Below are positions 25,720-34,040 of a stretch of 64,000 nucleotides of DNA, one piece after another. The position numbers were made by a program, and so were the translations under genes. Source of the stretch: Lentzea albidocapillata. GTDB lineage: Bacteria; Actinomycetota; Actinomycetes; Mycobacteriales; Pseudonocardiaceae. How positions within the stretch are numbered: the first letter of the stretch is position 1; every line of letters starts with the position of its first letter. The DNA is taken from contig NZ_JOEA01000025.1 in assembly GCF_000719115.1 (NCBI RefSeq), positions 50,885 through 114,884 of the forward strand, given 5' to 3'. Below the pieces are notes generated by a model. The model was given only the letters and a program-made list of their open reading frames with translations, made no database searches and was not told the DNA's origin.

Positions 25720-27040
25720 TGGACGCGAGGCCGACCGTCAGTTCCCCCTGCTCCGGCGAGCCGCAGCAACCACCCTCGTTCTTCTGCTCCTCCGGTGCGT
25801 CGAACACGCCGGCGCCACCGCACACCCCGGTCTCGGGCAGCACGAGCTCGACACGTCCGGCGGCCTCGTGGTCACCGGCGATCGCGGCTACCACCGATCG
25901 CGCCTGCTCGTAGCCGGTCAGCGACAGGAACGTCGGCGCGCGGCCGTAGCTCTTGATGCCGACCAGGTAGACGTTCGGCTCGGGGTGGCGCAGCTCAGCC
26001 TCGCCGTGTGGGTAGACGGTGCCGCACGAGTGCACGTTGGGGTCGATGAGCGGCGCGAGCTTCGACGGCGCCTGCAGCACCGGGTCCAGGTCGAGCCGAA
26101 CTTCCGACAGCCACGACAGATCAGGCCGGAACCCGGTCAGCACAACGATCTCGTCGATGCCTTCGACCTGGTGGCCGTCGAACGACTCCAGCGTGAGACT
26201 GCCGTCCGCGGCACGTTCGATCGCAGCGGTGCGGAACCCCGTGGCGGTCTCGACGTACCCGGCCTCAGCAGCCTTCTTCGCCCGCAGACCCAACGCACCG
26301 CGCGCCGGCAGCTGGTCGGCCTCCCCACCACCGAACGCGTTGCCGACCGCACCGCGGCGCAGCAACCACACGATCTTCGTGCCGGGCTCCTGCTCCGCGA
26401 GCTCTGCCAGCACGACCAACGCGGTGAGCGCGGAGTGCCCGCTGCCCGCGACCGCGACCCGCTTGCCCGCGTAACGAGAGCGTTCGGCCACGAGATCCGG
26501 CACGCGGTAGGTGATCTTCTCGGCCGCAGCCTTCTCCCCCACCGCGGGAAGCCCGTCTCCGCCCAGCGGGTTCGGCGAGCCCCACGTGCCGGAAGCGTCG
26601 ATCACCGCACGCGCAGTGATCCGCTCTTCCCCCTCGGCGGTCTGCACATGCACGGTCAAAGGCTCGTCCTCGCGCCCGGAGTCGACGATCCGGTCGCGCC
26701 CACGCCGTGCCACGCCCACCACTCGGGCACCGAACCGAACCCGGTCGCCCAGCACATCGGCCAACGGCCGGAGGTAGCTCTCCACCCATTCCCCGCCGCT
26801 CGGGTACGCGTCCCCGTCCGGCCGTACCCAGCCGGCCTCCTTCAGCAGCCGCTCGGCCGCCGGGTCGACGAGTTCGCTCCACTGCGAGAACAGCCGGACA
26901 TACTTCCACTGCGACACGGCTGCACCGGCGCGATCGCCCGCCTCCAGCACGAGCACCTGCTCGCCCCGTTCGACCAAGTTCGCCGCCGCGGACAAACCCG
27001 CAGGCCCGGCACCCACCACGACGACTGGCAACTCGCTCAC
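25709..27040 (-). CDS. FAD/NAD(P)-dependent oxidoreductase of the arsenic island
   Basis: A 443-residue flavoprotein: FAD motif VVVGAGPAGLSAAANL (6-21), VIDASGTWG, and NADPH motif VAVAGSGHSALTAL. The C-terminal extension contains VCGGAGVF and a vicinal pair in EGGCCGSPE, unusual for such enzymes and suited to holding arsenic(III). It lies between the MFS gene it is coupled to and the divergent ArsR-ArsN fusion. No assigned reaction; a monooxygenase or reductase acting on an organoarsenical is the best guess. Confidence 0.8.
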   Translation of the reverse strand: MSELPVVVVGAGPAGLSAAANLVERGEQVLVLEAGDRAGAAVSQWKYVRLFSQWSELVDPAAERLLKEAGWVRPDGDAYPSGGEWVESYLRPLADVLGDRVRFGARVVGVARRGRDRIVDSGREDEPLTVHVQTAEGEERITARAVIDASGTWGSPNPLGGDGLPAVGEKAAAEKITYRVPDLVAERSRYAGKRVAVAGSGHSALTALVVLAELAEQEPGTKIVWLLRRGAVGNAFGGGEADQLPARGALGLRAKKAAEAGYVETATGFRTAAIERAADGSLTLESFDGHQVEGIDEIVVLTGFRPDLSWLSEVRLDLDPVLQAPSKLAPLIDPNVHSCGTVYPHGEAELRHPEPNVYLVGIKSYGRAPTFLSLTGYEQARSVVAAIAGDHEAAGRVELVLPETGVCGGAGVFDAPEEQKNEGGCCGSPEQGELTVGLASSAR

Positions 27041-27101
27041 GACGCACCCCTTGTATCGACAGATTTCGAATCAACACCAGGGACTCTATCGACCGGGATC
27101 G

Positions 27102-27132
27102 ATTGACGCAACCATCGATTTGCGTCGATACT
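27102..27132 (+). promoter_or_regulatory. Promoter and operator of the ArsR-ArsN gene
   Basis: TTGACG (27103-27108) and GATACT (27127-27132) are 18 nt apart. The ATG at 27139 follows the -10 by 6 nt with no ribosome site, so the mRNA is probably leaderless. ATTGACGCAA (27102-27111) and TTGCGTCGAT (27120-27129) form a near-perfect 10-bp inverted repeat spanning both elements, an ideal repressor site. Confidence 0.7.
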
Positions 27133-27138
27133 TCAACC

Positions 27139-27975
27139 ATGACGACCACAGCGGCCTCACCGGCCGTGCTGCCTGCCGACGACGCCGCGACCTACGCGGA
27201 CTGGTTCGCGTGCCTCGCCGAACCGACCCGCGTGCGACTCCTGCACGCCGTCGCCACCGCGGCACGCTCGATGACCGTCGGCGAACTGACCGAACTGCTC
27301 GGCGTCAGCCAGTCCACCTGCTCGCACCACGTGCGCAAGCTGGTCGAGGTCGGCTTCCTGCGCCAGCACAAGGAAGGCACCGCCACCCACGTCAGCGTGA
27401 ACCCGTCCTGCTGCACCGGCCTGCCCCACGCCGCCGACGTCGTCATGGGCGTGCTCGCACCGCGCCCGTGCTGCCCCGGCAACCTCCCGGCGGACGTCCT
27501 GCTGCGTCCGTTGGAGATCTCCGACTGGACCGCTGTGCGCCGCATCTACGGCGAAGGCATCGCCACCGGCGACGCCACCTTCGAAACCGAAGTACCCCTG
27601 CGCAGGGCGCTCGACGCCAAGTGGCTTCCTGAGCACCGCTGGATCGCCGAGATCGACGGCCAGGTCGCGGGCTGGGCCGCCCTCACCGCCGTGTCCACAC
27701 GGGACTGCTACGCCGGCGTCGCCGAGACATCCGTCTACGTAGGCACGGACTTCCGCGGCCGCGGTGTCGGCAAAGCCCTGGTACACAAGCAAGTCAATGC
27801 CGCCGACGACGCCGGCCTCTGGACGTTGCAGACCTCGATCTTCCCCGAGAACCGCGCAAGCCTCGCCCTGCACCACTCCGCGGGCTTCCGCACCCTCGGC
27901 GTCCGCGAACGCATCGCGCAACACCACGGCGTGTGGCGCGACACCGTCTTCCTCGAACGCCGAACCGCCATCTGA
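27139..27975 (+). CDS. arsN: ArsR-ArsN fusion: arsenic-responsive repressor plus GNAT acetyltransferase
   Basis: A 278-residue fusion. Residues about 15-110 are an ArsR winged helix (CLAEPTRVRLLHAV, VSQSTCSHHVRKLVEVGFL) with vicinal cysteines C91-C92 and C111-C112 at its end. Residues about 121-278 are a GNAT acetyltransferase of the phosphinothricin/arsinothricin type (AETSVYVGTDFRGRGVGKALV is the acetyl-CoA site). ArsN acetylates the alpha-amino group of arsinothricin or phosphinothricin. Divergent from the flavoprotein/MFS pair, which it probably controls. Likely leaderless. Confidence 0.88.
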   Translation: MTTTAASPAVLPADDAATYADWFACLAEPTRVRLLHAVATAARSMTVGELTELLGVSQSTCSHHVRKLVEVGFLRQHKEGTATHVSVNPSCCTGLPHAADVVMGVLAPRPCCPGNLPADVLLRPLEISDWTAVRRIYGEGIATGDATFETEVPLRRALDAKWLPEHRWIAEIDGQVAGWAALTAVSTRDCYAGVAETSVYVGTDFRGRGVGKALVHKQVNAADDAGLWTLQTSIFPENRASLALHHSAGFRTLGVRERIAQHHGVWRDTVFLERRTAI

Positions 27976-28003
27976 CACCCATCTGACCACTCATCTGACC
28001 ACT
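27969..28003. repeat. Short tandem repeat, 12-bp unit
   Basis: CATCTGACCACT occurs twice without a change (27980-27991 and 27992-28003), preceded by a variant copy CATCTGACACC (27969-27979) that contains the arsN stop codon. Looks like slippage duplication. Confidence 0.8.
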
Positions 28004-28006
28004 CAT

Positions 28007-28028
28007 CCGTCGCCGTGCTCGGCGACGG
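28007..28028. terminator. Hairpin between arsN and the second arsO-like gene
   Basis: CCGTCGCC (28007-28014) pairs perfectly with GGCGACGG (28021-28028) around a 6-nt loop, 31 nt past the arsN stop and 17 nt before the next start. May be a weak terminator or a stabilising hairpin. Confidence 0.5.
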
Positions 28029-28044
28029 CTACTTCGAGGTGCCC

Positions 28045-29061
28045 ATGAACAGCCACGACGCCATCGTCATCGGCGCCGGCCAGTCCGGCCTCGCCGCGGC
28101 CCACGCCCTCCTCGCACGAGGCCTGCGCCCCCTCGTGCTCGAAGCAGGCGACGAACCAACCGGCTCCTGGCCGCACTACTACGACAGCCTCACCCTGTTC
28201 TCCCCCGCCCGCTACAGCGCGCTGCCCGGCCTGCCGTTCCCCGGCGATCCCGAGCGCTACCCGCACCGCGACGAAGTCGCCGACTACCTGCGCACCTACG
28301 CCGCGCATCTCGGCGCCGGCATCCGCACCGGCCACCGTGTCGCAGAAGTGGTGCGGGACAACGAGTTCCGTGTCGCGACCGCCGACGGAACGAACTTCAC
28401 CGCGCCGATCGTCATCGCCGCCACCGGCGGATTCGGCAACCCGTACCGGCCCGCCCTGCCCGGCCTCGACGACTTCCCCGGCACCGTCCTGCATGCGGCG
28501 CAGTACCGTTCGCCCGCACCGTTCCACGGCCGGCGCGTCATCGTGGTCGGCGCCGGCAACTCCGCCGTCCAGATCGCCGCGGAACTCGCCGAACACGCCC
28601 ACGTCACCCTCGCGACCCGCAAGCCGGTGAAGTTCTCGGCTCAACGCCCGTTCGGCCGCGACCTGCACTTCTGGCTCGACCGCACCGGCCTCGACCGTCT
28701 CCCGATCGGCCCCTGGCTGCCCGGCGGATTCACCACCCCGGTCCTCGACACCGGCCGCTACCGCAGCGCCATCGACGATCGGCGCCCCGACCGCCGGCCG
28801 ATGTTCACGGCGCTGGAGGGCTCGAAGGTCATCTGGCCGGACGAACGGCGCGAACACGTCGATGCCGTCATCCTGGCCACCGGGTACCGCCCCGACCTGC
28901 CGTACCTCGACCGGCTGCGCACCGAGCACGACCGCGGAGTGTCCCGCCACCACCGCGGACTCGGCTTCGTCGGCCTGGAATGGCAGCGCAGCCTCTCCTC
29001 CGCCACCTTGCGAGGTGCCGGACGCGACGCCACCCACGTCGTTCGCCGTCTGCTCACGTAA
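28045..29061 (+). CDS. Flavin-dependent monooxygenase, ArsO-like (second copy)
   Basis: A 338-residue protein with FAD site AIVIGAGQSGLAAAHAL near 6-22, ATGGFGNPYRP, NADPH site VIVVGAGNSAVQIAAEL (about 169-185), and ILATGYRPDLPYL. Same family as the gene at 20968 but clearly diverged. ATG 28045 with GAGGTG upstream is preferred to GTG 28015, which lies in a hairpin loop. Downstream of arsN on the same strand, so it probably acts on the same organoarsenical or is a remnant of a second ars cluster. Confidence 0.82.
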   Translation: MNSHDAIVIGAGQSGLAAAHALLARGLRPLVLEAGDEPTGSWPHYYDSLTLFSPARYSALPGLPFPGDPERYPHRDEVADYLRTYAAHLGAGIRTGHRVAEVVRDNEFRVATADGTNFTAPIVIAATGGFGNPYRPALPGLDDFPGTVLHAAQYRSPAPFHGRRVIVVGAGNSAVQIAAELAEHAHVTLATRKPVKFSAQRPFGRDLHFWLDRTGLDRLPIGPWLPGGFTTPVLDTGRYRSAIDDRRPDRRPMFTALEGSKVIWPDERREHVDAVILATGYRPDLPYLDRLRTEHDRGVSRHHRGLGFVGLEWQRSLSSATLRGAGRDATHVVRRLLT

Positions 29062-29350
29062 CCGGGTTCACGGCAAGACCCCGCGCGTCTTTCGAAATGC
29101 CGCCAAAATTCTTGCTCACCACCGCAAAGATCCTTCAGTGAATGAAACACGCAGGTCAGATACTCACAGCCGATTCTCAGGGACCGTTCGCCGGATTCTT
29201 CTGATCACGCGGACACGATCGGCGCCTGCCAGTTATGCGTGTAGCATGGAGACAAAACGCCACTTCCTGAACGGCGCTTCCAAAAAGGCCTGACGCTCCA
29301 TATCGGAACATCACCCGGCCAGATCAGCGCCCCGGGAACGGAGTACCGAT
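29062..29350. other. 289-base, relatively AT-rich intergenic leader
   Basis: Poorer in G+C than its surroundings. The best open frame is a 15-codon peptide (29246-29293, METKRHFLNGASKKA) ending 57 nt before the acetyltransferase start; it has no clear ribosome site. Otherwise nothing recognisable; probably a promoter and untranslated leader. Confidence 0.4.
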
Positions 29351-29944
29351 ATGAGCACGCAGACCTGGACGACCCATCCGTTGACCACGAAGCGGCTGAC
29401 CTTGCGACCCTGGCAGGTCGACGACGCACAGGCCGCACTGGAGATCTACGGGCACGCCGAGGTGACTCGGTGGCTCAGCCCCGACATGGACCGGGTGCCA
29501 GACCTCGCGGCCATGCGGCTGCTGCTGCAGCAGTGGGGCGCAGAAAGCGCCCGGTTGCCCGTTCCGGCCGGTCGATGGGCCATCCAGCGCAACACGGACG
29601 ATCGTGTGATCGGCGGCGCCGTCCTGCTCCCGCTGCCGCCGGGCGACGAGGATCTGGAGATCGGCTGGCAGCTGCGCCCCGACACCTGGGGCAACGGCTA
29701 CGCCACCGAGACCACCCACGCGCTGGCCGGCTGGGCGTTCAGCCAGAACGTCCAGGAGATCTTCGCCGTCGTCCGCCCCGGCAACGCCCGCGCCGCCGCC
29801 ACCGTCCGGAAAAACGGCATGCACTGGGTCGGCGAGACCACCAAGTACTTCGGTGTCGAACTGCAGGTGTTCCGCCTCCGTGCGGCCGACCTCGATCTCG
29901 CGGCGCCCGCGGCACTCCAGCCACCCAACCTCAGCGGCGACTGA
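29351..29944 (+). CDS. GNAT N-acetyltransferase, RimJ/RimL type
   Basis: A 197-residue acetyltransferase: LTTKRLTLRPWQVDDA at the N-terminus as in RimL proteins, LEIGWQLRPDTWGNGYATE forming the acetyl-CoA loop, and VVRPGNARAAATVRKNGM near the C-terminus. Acts on an amino group of a protein or small molecule. A 43 nt gap to the dehydrogenase-like gene suggests an operon; together they may modify an amino acid. Confidence 0.87.
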   Translation: MSTQTWTTHPLTTKRLTLRPWQVDDAQAALEIYGHAEVTRWLSPDMDRVPDLAAMRLLLQQWGAESARLPVPAGRWAIQRNTDDRVIGGAVLLPLPPGDEDLEIGWQLRPDTWGNGYATETTHALAGWAFSQNVQEIFAVVRPGNARAAATVRKNGMHWVGETTKYFGVELQVFRLRAADLDLAAPAALQPPNLSGD

Positions 29945-29987
29945 TTTTCCGCACCGCGCAGCCCCCAACATCAAGGAAACGGACACA

Positions 29988-31124
29988 GTGGATCAGCTCA
30001 GCCTCGGAGTCATCGCCCAGTCCCGCAAGGAGAACGAGCTCCGGCTTCCCCTCCACCCGCTGCACCTGGACCGGATCGACGCGGACCTCCGTGGCCGGAT
30101 CTACCTCGAACACGGCTACGGGGAACGCTTCGGCGTCTCCGACGAGCGGCTCGCGGCATCCGTCGCGGGACTGCGCTCGCGGGAGGAGCTCATCGCGGAA
30201 TGCGATGTCGTCCTGCTGCTCAAACCACTCGCCGAGGACATCGCGCAACTGCGGGAAGGCCAGGCGCTGTGGGGCTGGCCGCACTGCGTCCAGGACGAGA
30301 AGATCACGCAGCTGGCCATCGAACGACGGCTGACGCTCATCGCCTTCGAGGCCATGAACCACTGGACCTCCGACGGTTCGTTCAGCCTGCACGTCTTCCA
30401 CAAGAACAACGAGCTCGCGGGCTACTGCTCGGTGCTGCACGCCCTGCAGCTGACCGGCTCGACCGGCGACTACGGGCGGCGGCTGCGCGCCGTCGTGATC
30501 GGCTTCGGCGCGACCGCACGAGGCGCCGTGACGGCTCTCAACGCACTCGGGGTGCACGAGGTCACCATCCTCACCAACCGCGGCGTCGCCGCCGTCAACG
30601 CACCGATCCACTCCGCACGGATCATCCACTTCGACCACGACGATGCCGATCCGCAGCGCAGCCACGCCTTCACCGACAACGGCCGCGTACCGCTGGCGGA
30701 ACTCCTCGCGGAACACGACATCATCGTCAACTGCGTGCTTCAGGACACCGACGCGCCGCTGACGTTCCTCACCAACGACGATCTGTCCACTTTGGCCTCG
30801 GGAACACTGGTCATCGACGTCTCCTGCGACGCGGGCATGGGCTTCGAATGGGCGCGCCCCACCACGTTCGACGAGCCGGACTTCCTGGTGGGTGACCACG
30901 TGCGCTACTACGGCGTGGACCACAGCCCGTCCTACCTGTGGAACTCGGCGACCTGGGAGATCAGCGAAGCGCTGCTGCCGCACCTGCGTTCGGTGCTCAC
31001 CGGCGACTGGGACTCCAGCGAGATCATCCAGCGTGCCGTCGAGATCCGCGAGGGAACCATCGTGAACCCGCGCATCCTCTCGTTCCAGCATCGATCATCG
31101 GAGTACCCGCATGCCCGCGGCTGA
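29988..31124 (+). CDS. N5-(carboxyethyl)ornithine synthase-like / alanine dehydrogenase family enzyme
   Basis: A 378-residue protein. The N-terminal domain (about 1-130) begins LGVIAQSRKENELRLPLHP as in alanine dehydrogenase/transhydrogenase; a Rossmann domain follows with VVIGFGATARGAV (about 169-181). Length and motifs fit carboxyethylornithine synthase, which condenses pyruvate with the side-chain amine of ornithine or lysine using NADPH. GTG 29988 with AAGGA 11 nt upstream. Paired with a GNAT enzyme. Substrates are inferred from the family; a true alanine dehydrogenase is less likely because its usual C-terminal region is different. Confidence 0.75.
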   Translation: MDQLSLGVIAQSRKENELRLPLHPLHLDRIDADLRGRIYLEHGYGERFGVSDERLAASVAGLRSREELIAECDVVLLLKPLAEDIAQLREGQALWGWPHCVQDEKITQLAIERRLTLIAFEAMNHWTSDGSFSLHVFHKNNELAGYCSVLHALQLTGSTGDYGRRLRAVVIGFGATARGAVTALNALGVHEVTILTNRGVAAVNAPIHSARIIHFDHDDADPQRSHAFTDNGRVPLAELLAEHDIIVNCVLQDTDAPLTFLTNDDLSTLASGTLVIDVSCDAGMGFEWARPTTFDEPDFLVGDHVRYYGVDHSPSYLWNSATWEISEALLPHLRSVLTGDWDSSEIIQRAVEIREGTIVNPRILSFQHRSSEYPHARG

Positions 31125-31387
31125 GCTGCACACCGCCGTGCCGGCAGACCGCTCCGCTGCCGGTGACGTACGGCACCCGGTGTCACCGCAGGAACTAATT
31201 CGGCCTCGGCGGTGTTGTACGGAGTGGTCGTAGAGTTTTGTGTTCGTGTTCATCACGCTCGCGGAAACGATGTTGCGGGCGCTTCTTTCTTTTTCTTGCA
31301 GGACAAGCTGGAGAAGTCGCCGTCTGAACCCGGCCTGGGAACCGCATCCTGCGGCGCCCACACCCAGCACCAGCAAGGAGAAAGACA
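31125..31387 (+). other. Long untranslated leader of the cold-shock gene
   Basis: The 263-nt stretch holds no gene. It includes a pyrimidine tract (CTTCTTTCTTTTTCTTGC, 31288-31305) and ends in AAGGAG. Long structured leaders are typical for cspA-type genes, whose mRNA stability and translation depend on temperature; no recognised thermosensor fold could be assigned. Confidence 0.45.
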
Positions 31388-31588
31388 ATGACTCAGGGAA
31401 CCGTGAAGTGGTTCAACGCGGAGAAGGGCTTCGGCTTCCTCTCCCGTGAGAGCGGACCGGACGTCTTCGTGCACTACTCGGAGATCGACGGCGACGGCTA
31501 CCGCAGCCTCGAGGACGCCCAGCGCGTCGAGTTCGAGGTCACCCAGGGCCCCAAGGGCCCGCAGGCCACCGCCGTCCGCGCCATCTGA
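31388..31588 (+). CDS. cspA: Cold-shock protein (CspA family)
   Basis: A 66-residue CSD protein: [13 protein letters not shown] (RNA-binding motif RNP1) and DVFVHYSEI (RNP2), standard length. Single-stranded RNA/DNA-binding chaperone in the cytoplasm. Good AAGGAG site before the ATG and a strong terminator downstream, so it is monocistronic. Confidence 0.96.
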   Translation: MTQGTVKWFNAEKGFGFLSRESGPDVFVHYSEIDGDGYRSLEDAQRVEFEVTQGPKGPQATAVRAI

Positions 31589-31637
31589 CCTCATACCGTG
31601 CTCCTGCCGGCTGACGCCCGCTGGCGGAGACACCGAC

Positions 31638-31676
31638 CCGGTGCCCCTCGACGATCCCCCGACCGAGGGGCACCGG
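31638..31676. terminator. Strong hairpin terminator after cspA
   Basis: CCGGTGCCCCTCG (31638-31650) and CGAGGGGCACCGG (31664-31676) are perfect 13-bp arms around a 13-nt loop, followed by CCTTTCAC. It separates cspA from the desaturase gene. Confidence 0.9.
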
Positions 31677-31766
31677 CCTTTCACACCGATTACCACCGTT
31701 GCCTCACGGGTATCCGCACGACGGAGAACGTCAGCTGTTTCCGGAGGTAAGAACGGAGATAAGAAC

Positions 31767-32723
31767 GTGAGTGCGAAAGTCGAATCGATCGCCCCCCGAA
31801 CAGATGCCGCGCCGCAGCCCATGCTGGCCGGCGAGAAGTCCCCGACCGAAATGTTCCTGGTCAAGATGTTCGCCGTGATACCGGCGCTGGCACTCGCCGC
31901 AGCGATTCCACTGGCTTGGGGCTGGGGCCTCGGCTGGGTCGACGTCGGCCTCGCCGTGTTCTTCTACACCCTTACCTGTCTCGGTGTGACGATCGGATTC
32001 CACCGCTATTTCACCCACGGAGCCTTCAAAGCCAACCGCGCGCTGCGGATCGCGCTCGCGGTCACCGGCAGCATGGCCATGCAGGGCCCGATCATCGGCT
32101 GGGTCGCCGACCACCGCCGCCACCACGCCTACGCCGACCGCGAAGGCGACCCGCACTCGCCGTGGCTCTTCGGCACCTCGGCCCGCGCACTGGCGAAGGG
32201 CTTCCTGCACGCCCACATGGGCTGGATGTTCCGGCGGCAACTGACCAACGCCGCGCGCTTCGCGCCCGACCTGCTGGCCGACGCCGACATCCAGCGCGTC
32301 AACCGCTGGTTCCCCGCGCTGACCGCCGCGACACTGCTCGCACCGGCACTCGCCGGAGGTCTGATCACCTGGAGCTGGTGGGGTGCGCTCACCGCGTTCT
32401 TCTGGGCGAGTCTCGTCCGCGTCGCCGTGCTGCACCACGTCACCTGGTCGGTCAACTCGATCTGCCACATGATCGGCGACCGGCCGTTCGAGGCGCGTGA
32501 CAAGTCCGCCAACTTCTGGCCACTGGCGATCCTGTCGATGGGCGAGTCCTGGCACAACTCCCACCACGCCGACCCCACCTGCGCCCGCCACGGCGTCCGC
32601 CGCGGTCAGCTCGACATCTCCGCGCGCCTGATCTGGGTCTTCGAGAAGCTCGGCTGGGCCACCCACGTCCGCTGGCCGAGGCCGGAACGTCTCGCCCGCA
32701 AGCTCAAGACCACCACGTCCTGA
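31767..32723 (+). CDS. Acyl-CoA / fatty acid delta-9 desaturase
   Basis: A 318-residue membrane desaturase with three histidine boxes: HRYFTH (79-84), HRRHH (116-120) and HNSHH (near 275), plus four hydrophobic segments. GTG 31767 follows a GGAG site. It inserts a cis double bond into membrane-lipid acyl chains with diiron chemistry. Position behind a cold-shock gene fits a role in membrane fluidity at low temperature, although a terminator separates them. Confidence 0.93.
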   Translation: MSAKVESIAPRTDAAPQPMLAGEKSPTEMFLVKMFAVIPALALAAAIPLAWGWGLGWVDVGLAVFFYTLTCLGVTIGFHRYFTHGAFKANRALRIALAVTGSMAMQGPIIGWVADHRRHHAYADREGDPHSPWLFGTSARALAKGFLHAHMGWMFRRQLTNAARFAPDLLADADIQRVNRWFPALTAATLLAPALAGGLITWSWWGALTAFFWASLVRVAVLHHVTWSVNSICHMIGDRPFEARDKSANFWPLAILSMGESWHNSHHADPTCARHGVRRGQLDISARLIWVFEKLGWATHVRWPRPERLARKLKTTTS

Positions 32724-32801
32724 CATCAGTGGAACAGTGGGGCCGTCAGCGGACGCAAAGGTTCGCTGCCCCTCACTCGCGCCTGACTTCGCGGAGGACA
32801 C

Positions 32802-33908
32802 ATGGCCAGGCGATCGACCGGACCCGCACCGGGCGACGTGCCCGCGGATGTGGCGGCGTTCGTCCAGGCACTCCGGGAGATCAGCCTGGCAGGGAGGACG
32901 CTTTCGGCCAAGGAACGCCACGACCTGCACGGCGCGGGTGCCGACGCGGCGGAACGTGGTGTGCCGCTGCGCGAGCTGATCAAGGGGCATCTCGCGGAGA
33001 TGTGGCGATCATGGGCGACCCTGCCGGGCGTGGCCGCCGCCCAGAACACCGATGCCCTGAAACGAATCGGTGAAGCCGTGTTCCGGGCAGCGGAGGACGC
33101 CGTCGGCGAACTGACGAAGGGATACGAGGAGACCCAGCGCTGGACCGTGCGCAGGGACGAGTCGCTGCGTCGCGAGTTCATCGACGACCTGCTCACCGGA
33201 CGCGATCTCGGCCAGCTCGCGGAACGTGCCGAGCGGTACGGGCTGCAGCTCGCCGGCACGAACGTCGTCGCGGCGGCGTCCGCGTCCCAGTCGTTCCTCG
33301 ACTCGGGCGCGGCGACGTCGAGCGTCCAGGCCGCGATGAGCCTGCGGTTCAGCTCCCGCCACGTGCTCGTGGCCGCGCGCGAGGGCCTCCTGGTGTGCGT
33401 GGTCCCGCACGACCTCGCCGGCGCACCCGAGGAGTTCGCGCGTCAGGTCAGCGAGGTCGTGGGACGGAGCTCCCGATGGCGGGTCGGTCTCGGCCAGCCG
33501 CAGTCCGGTCCCGGCGGAGCGGTCCGTTCCTTCGAGCAGGCCCGCAACGCCCTCGACATCGCCGACCGCCTCGATCTGGGCGAACGGTTCGTCAAAGCCG
33601 CGGATCTGCTGGTCTACCAAGTGCTTCTACGTGACAGCGCGGCACTCGGCGAGCTCGTCACCGCTGTCCTCGAGCCGTTGCACGGGGCGCGTGGAGGAGC
33701 TGAGCGTCTGATGAACACGCTGGAGGCGTATTTCGCTTCCGGGCGAGTCACGACCGCCACCGCGCTCACGCTCGGCATCGGCGTACGCACGGTCACCTAT
33801 CGCCTCGACCGCGTCCGCGAGCTGACCGGCTATCGCGCCGACGATCCCGCCCAGGCGTTCACGCTTCAGGTGGCGGTGCTCGGGGCACGCCTGCTCGGCT
33901 GGCCCTGA
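32802..33908 (+). CDS. PucR/CdaR-type transcriptional regulator
   Basis: A 368-residue regulator: a helical N-domain, a central GGDEF-like region (about 140-270), and a C-terminal PucR helix-turn-helix (about 305-365) with NTLEAYFASGRVTTATALTLGIGVRTVTYRLDRV in split form. Such proteins respond to metabolites. It has no adjacent obvious target except the upstream desaturase, on the same strand 78 nt away. Confidence 0.85.
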   Translation: MARRSTGPAPGDVPADVAAFVQALREISLAGRTLSAKERHDLHGAGADAAERGVPLRELIKGHLAEMWRSWATLPGVAAAQNTDALKRIGEAVFRAAEDAVGELTKGYEETQRWTVRRDESLRREFIDDLLTGRDLGQLAERAERYGLQLAGTNVVAAASASQSFLDSGAATSSVQAAMSLRFSSRHVLVAAREGLLVCVVPHDLAGAPEEFARQVSEVVGRSSRWRVGLGQPQSGPGGAVRSFEQARNALDIADRLDLGERFVKAADLLVYQVLLRDSAALGELVTAVLEPLHGARGGAERLMNTLEAYFASGRVTTATALTLGIGVRTVTYRLDRVRELTGYRADDPAQAFTLQVAVLGARLLGWP

Positions 33909-34040
33909 TTGCCGGGCACCGGCAGGCAACGGCGGTCCAACTGGCCGGGCGGACGCCTGTCCGCCGGGCCGTATCGGGCCGACGATGGTGGGGAGACGTC
34001 GTACGTTTGAGGCGTACCTCCGTCTAGGGAGGGTCGCACC

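Noticed and set aside
29246..29293. 15-codon upstream peptide before the acetyltransferase
   Set aside because: No ribosome site and no regulatory pattern; kept only as a remark on the leader.
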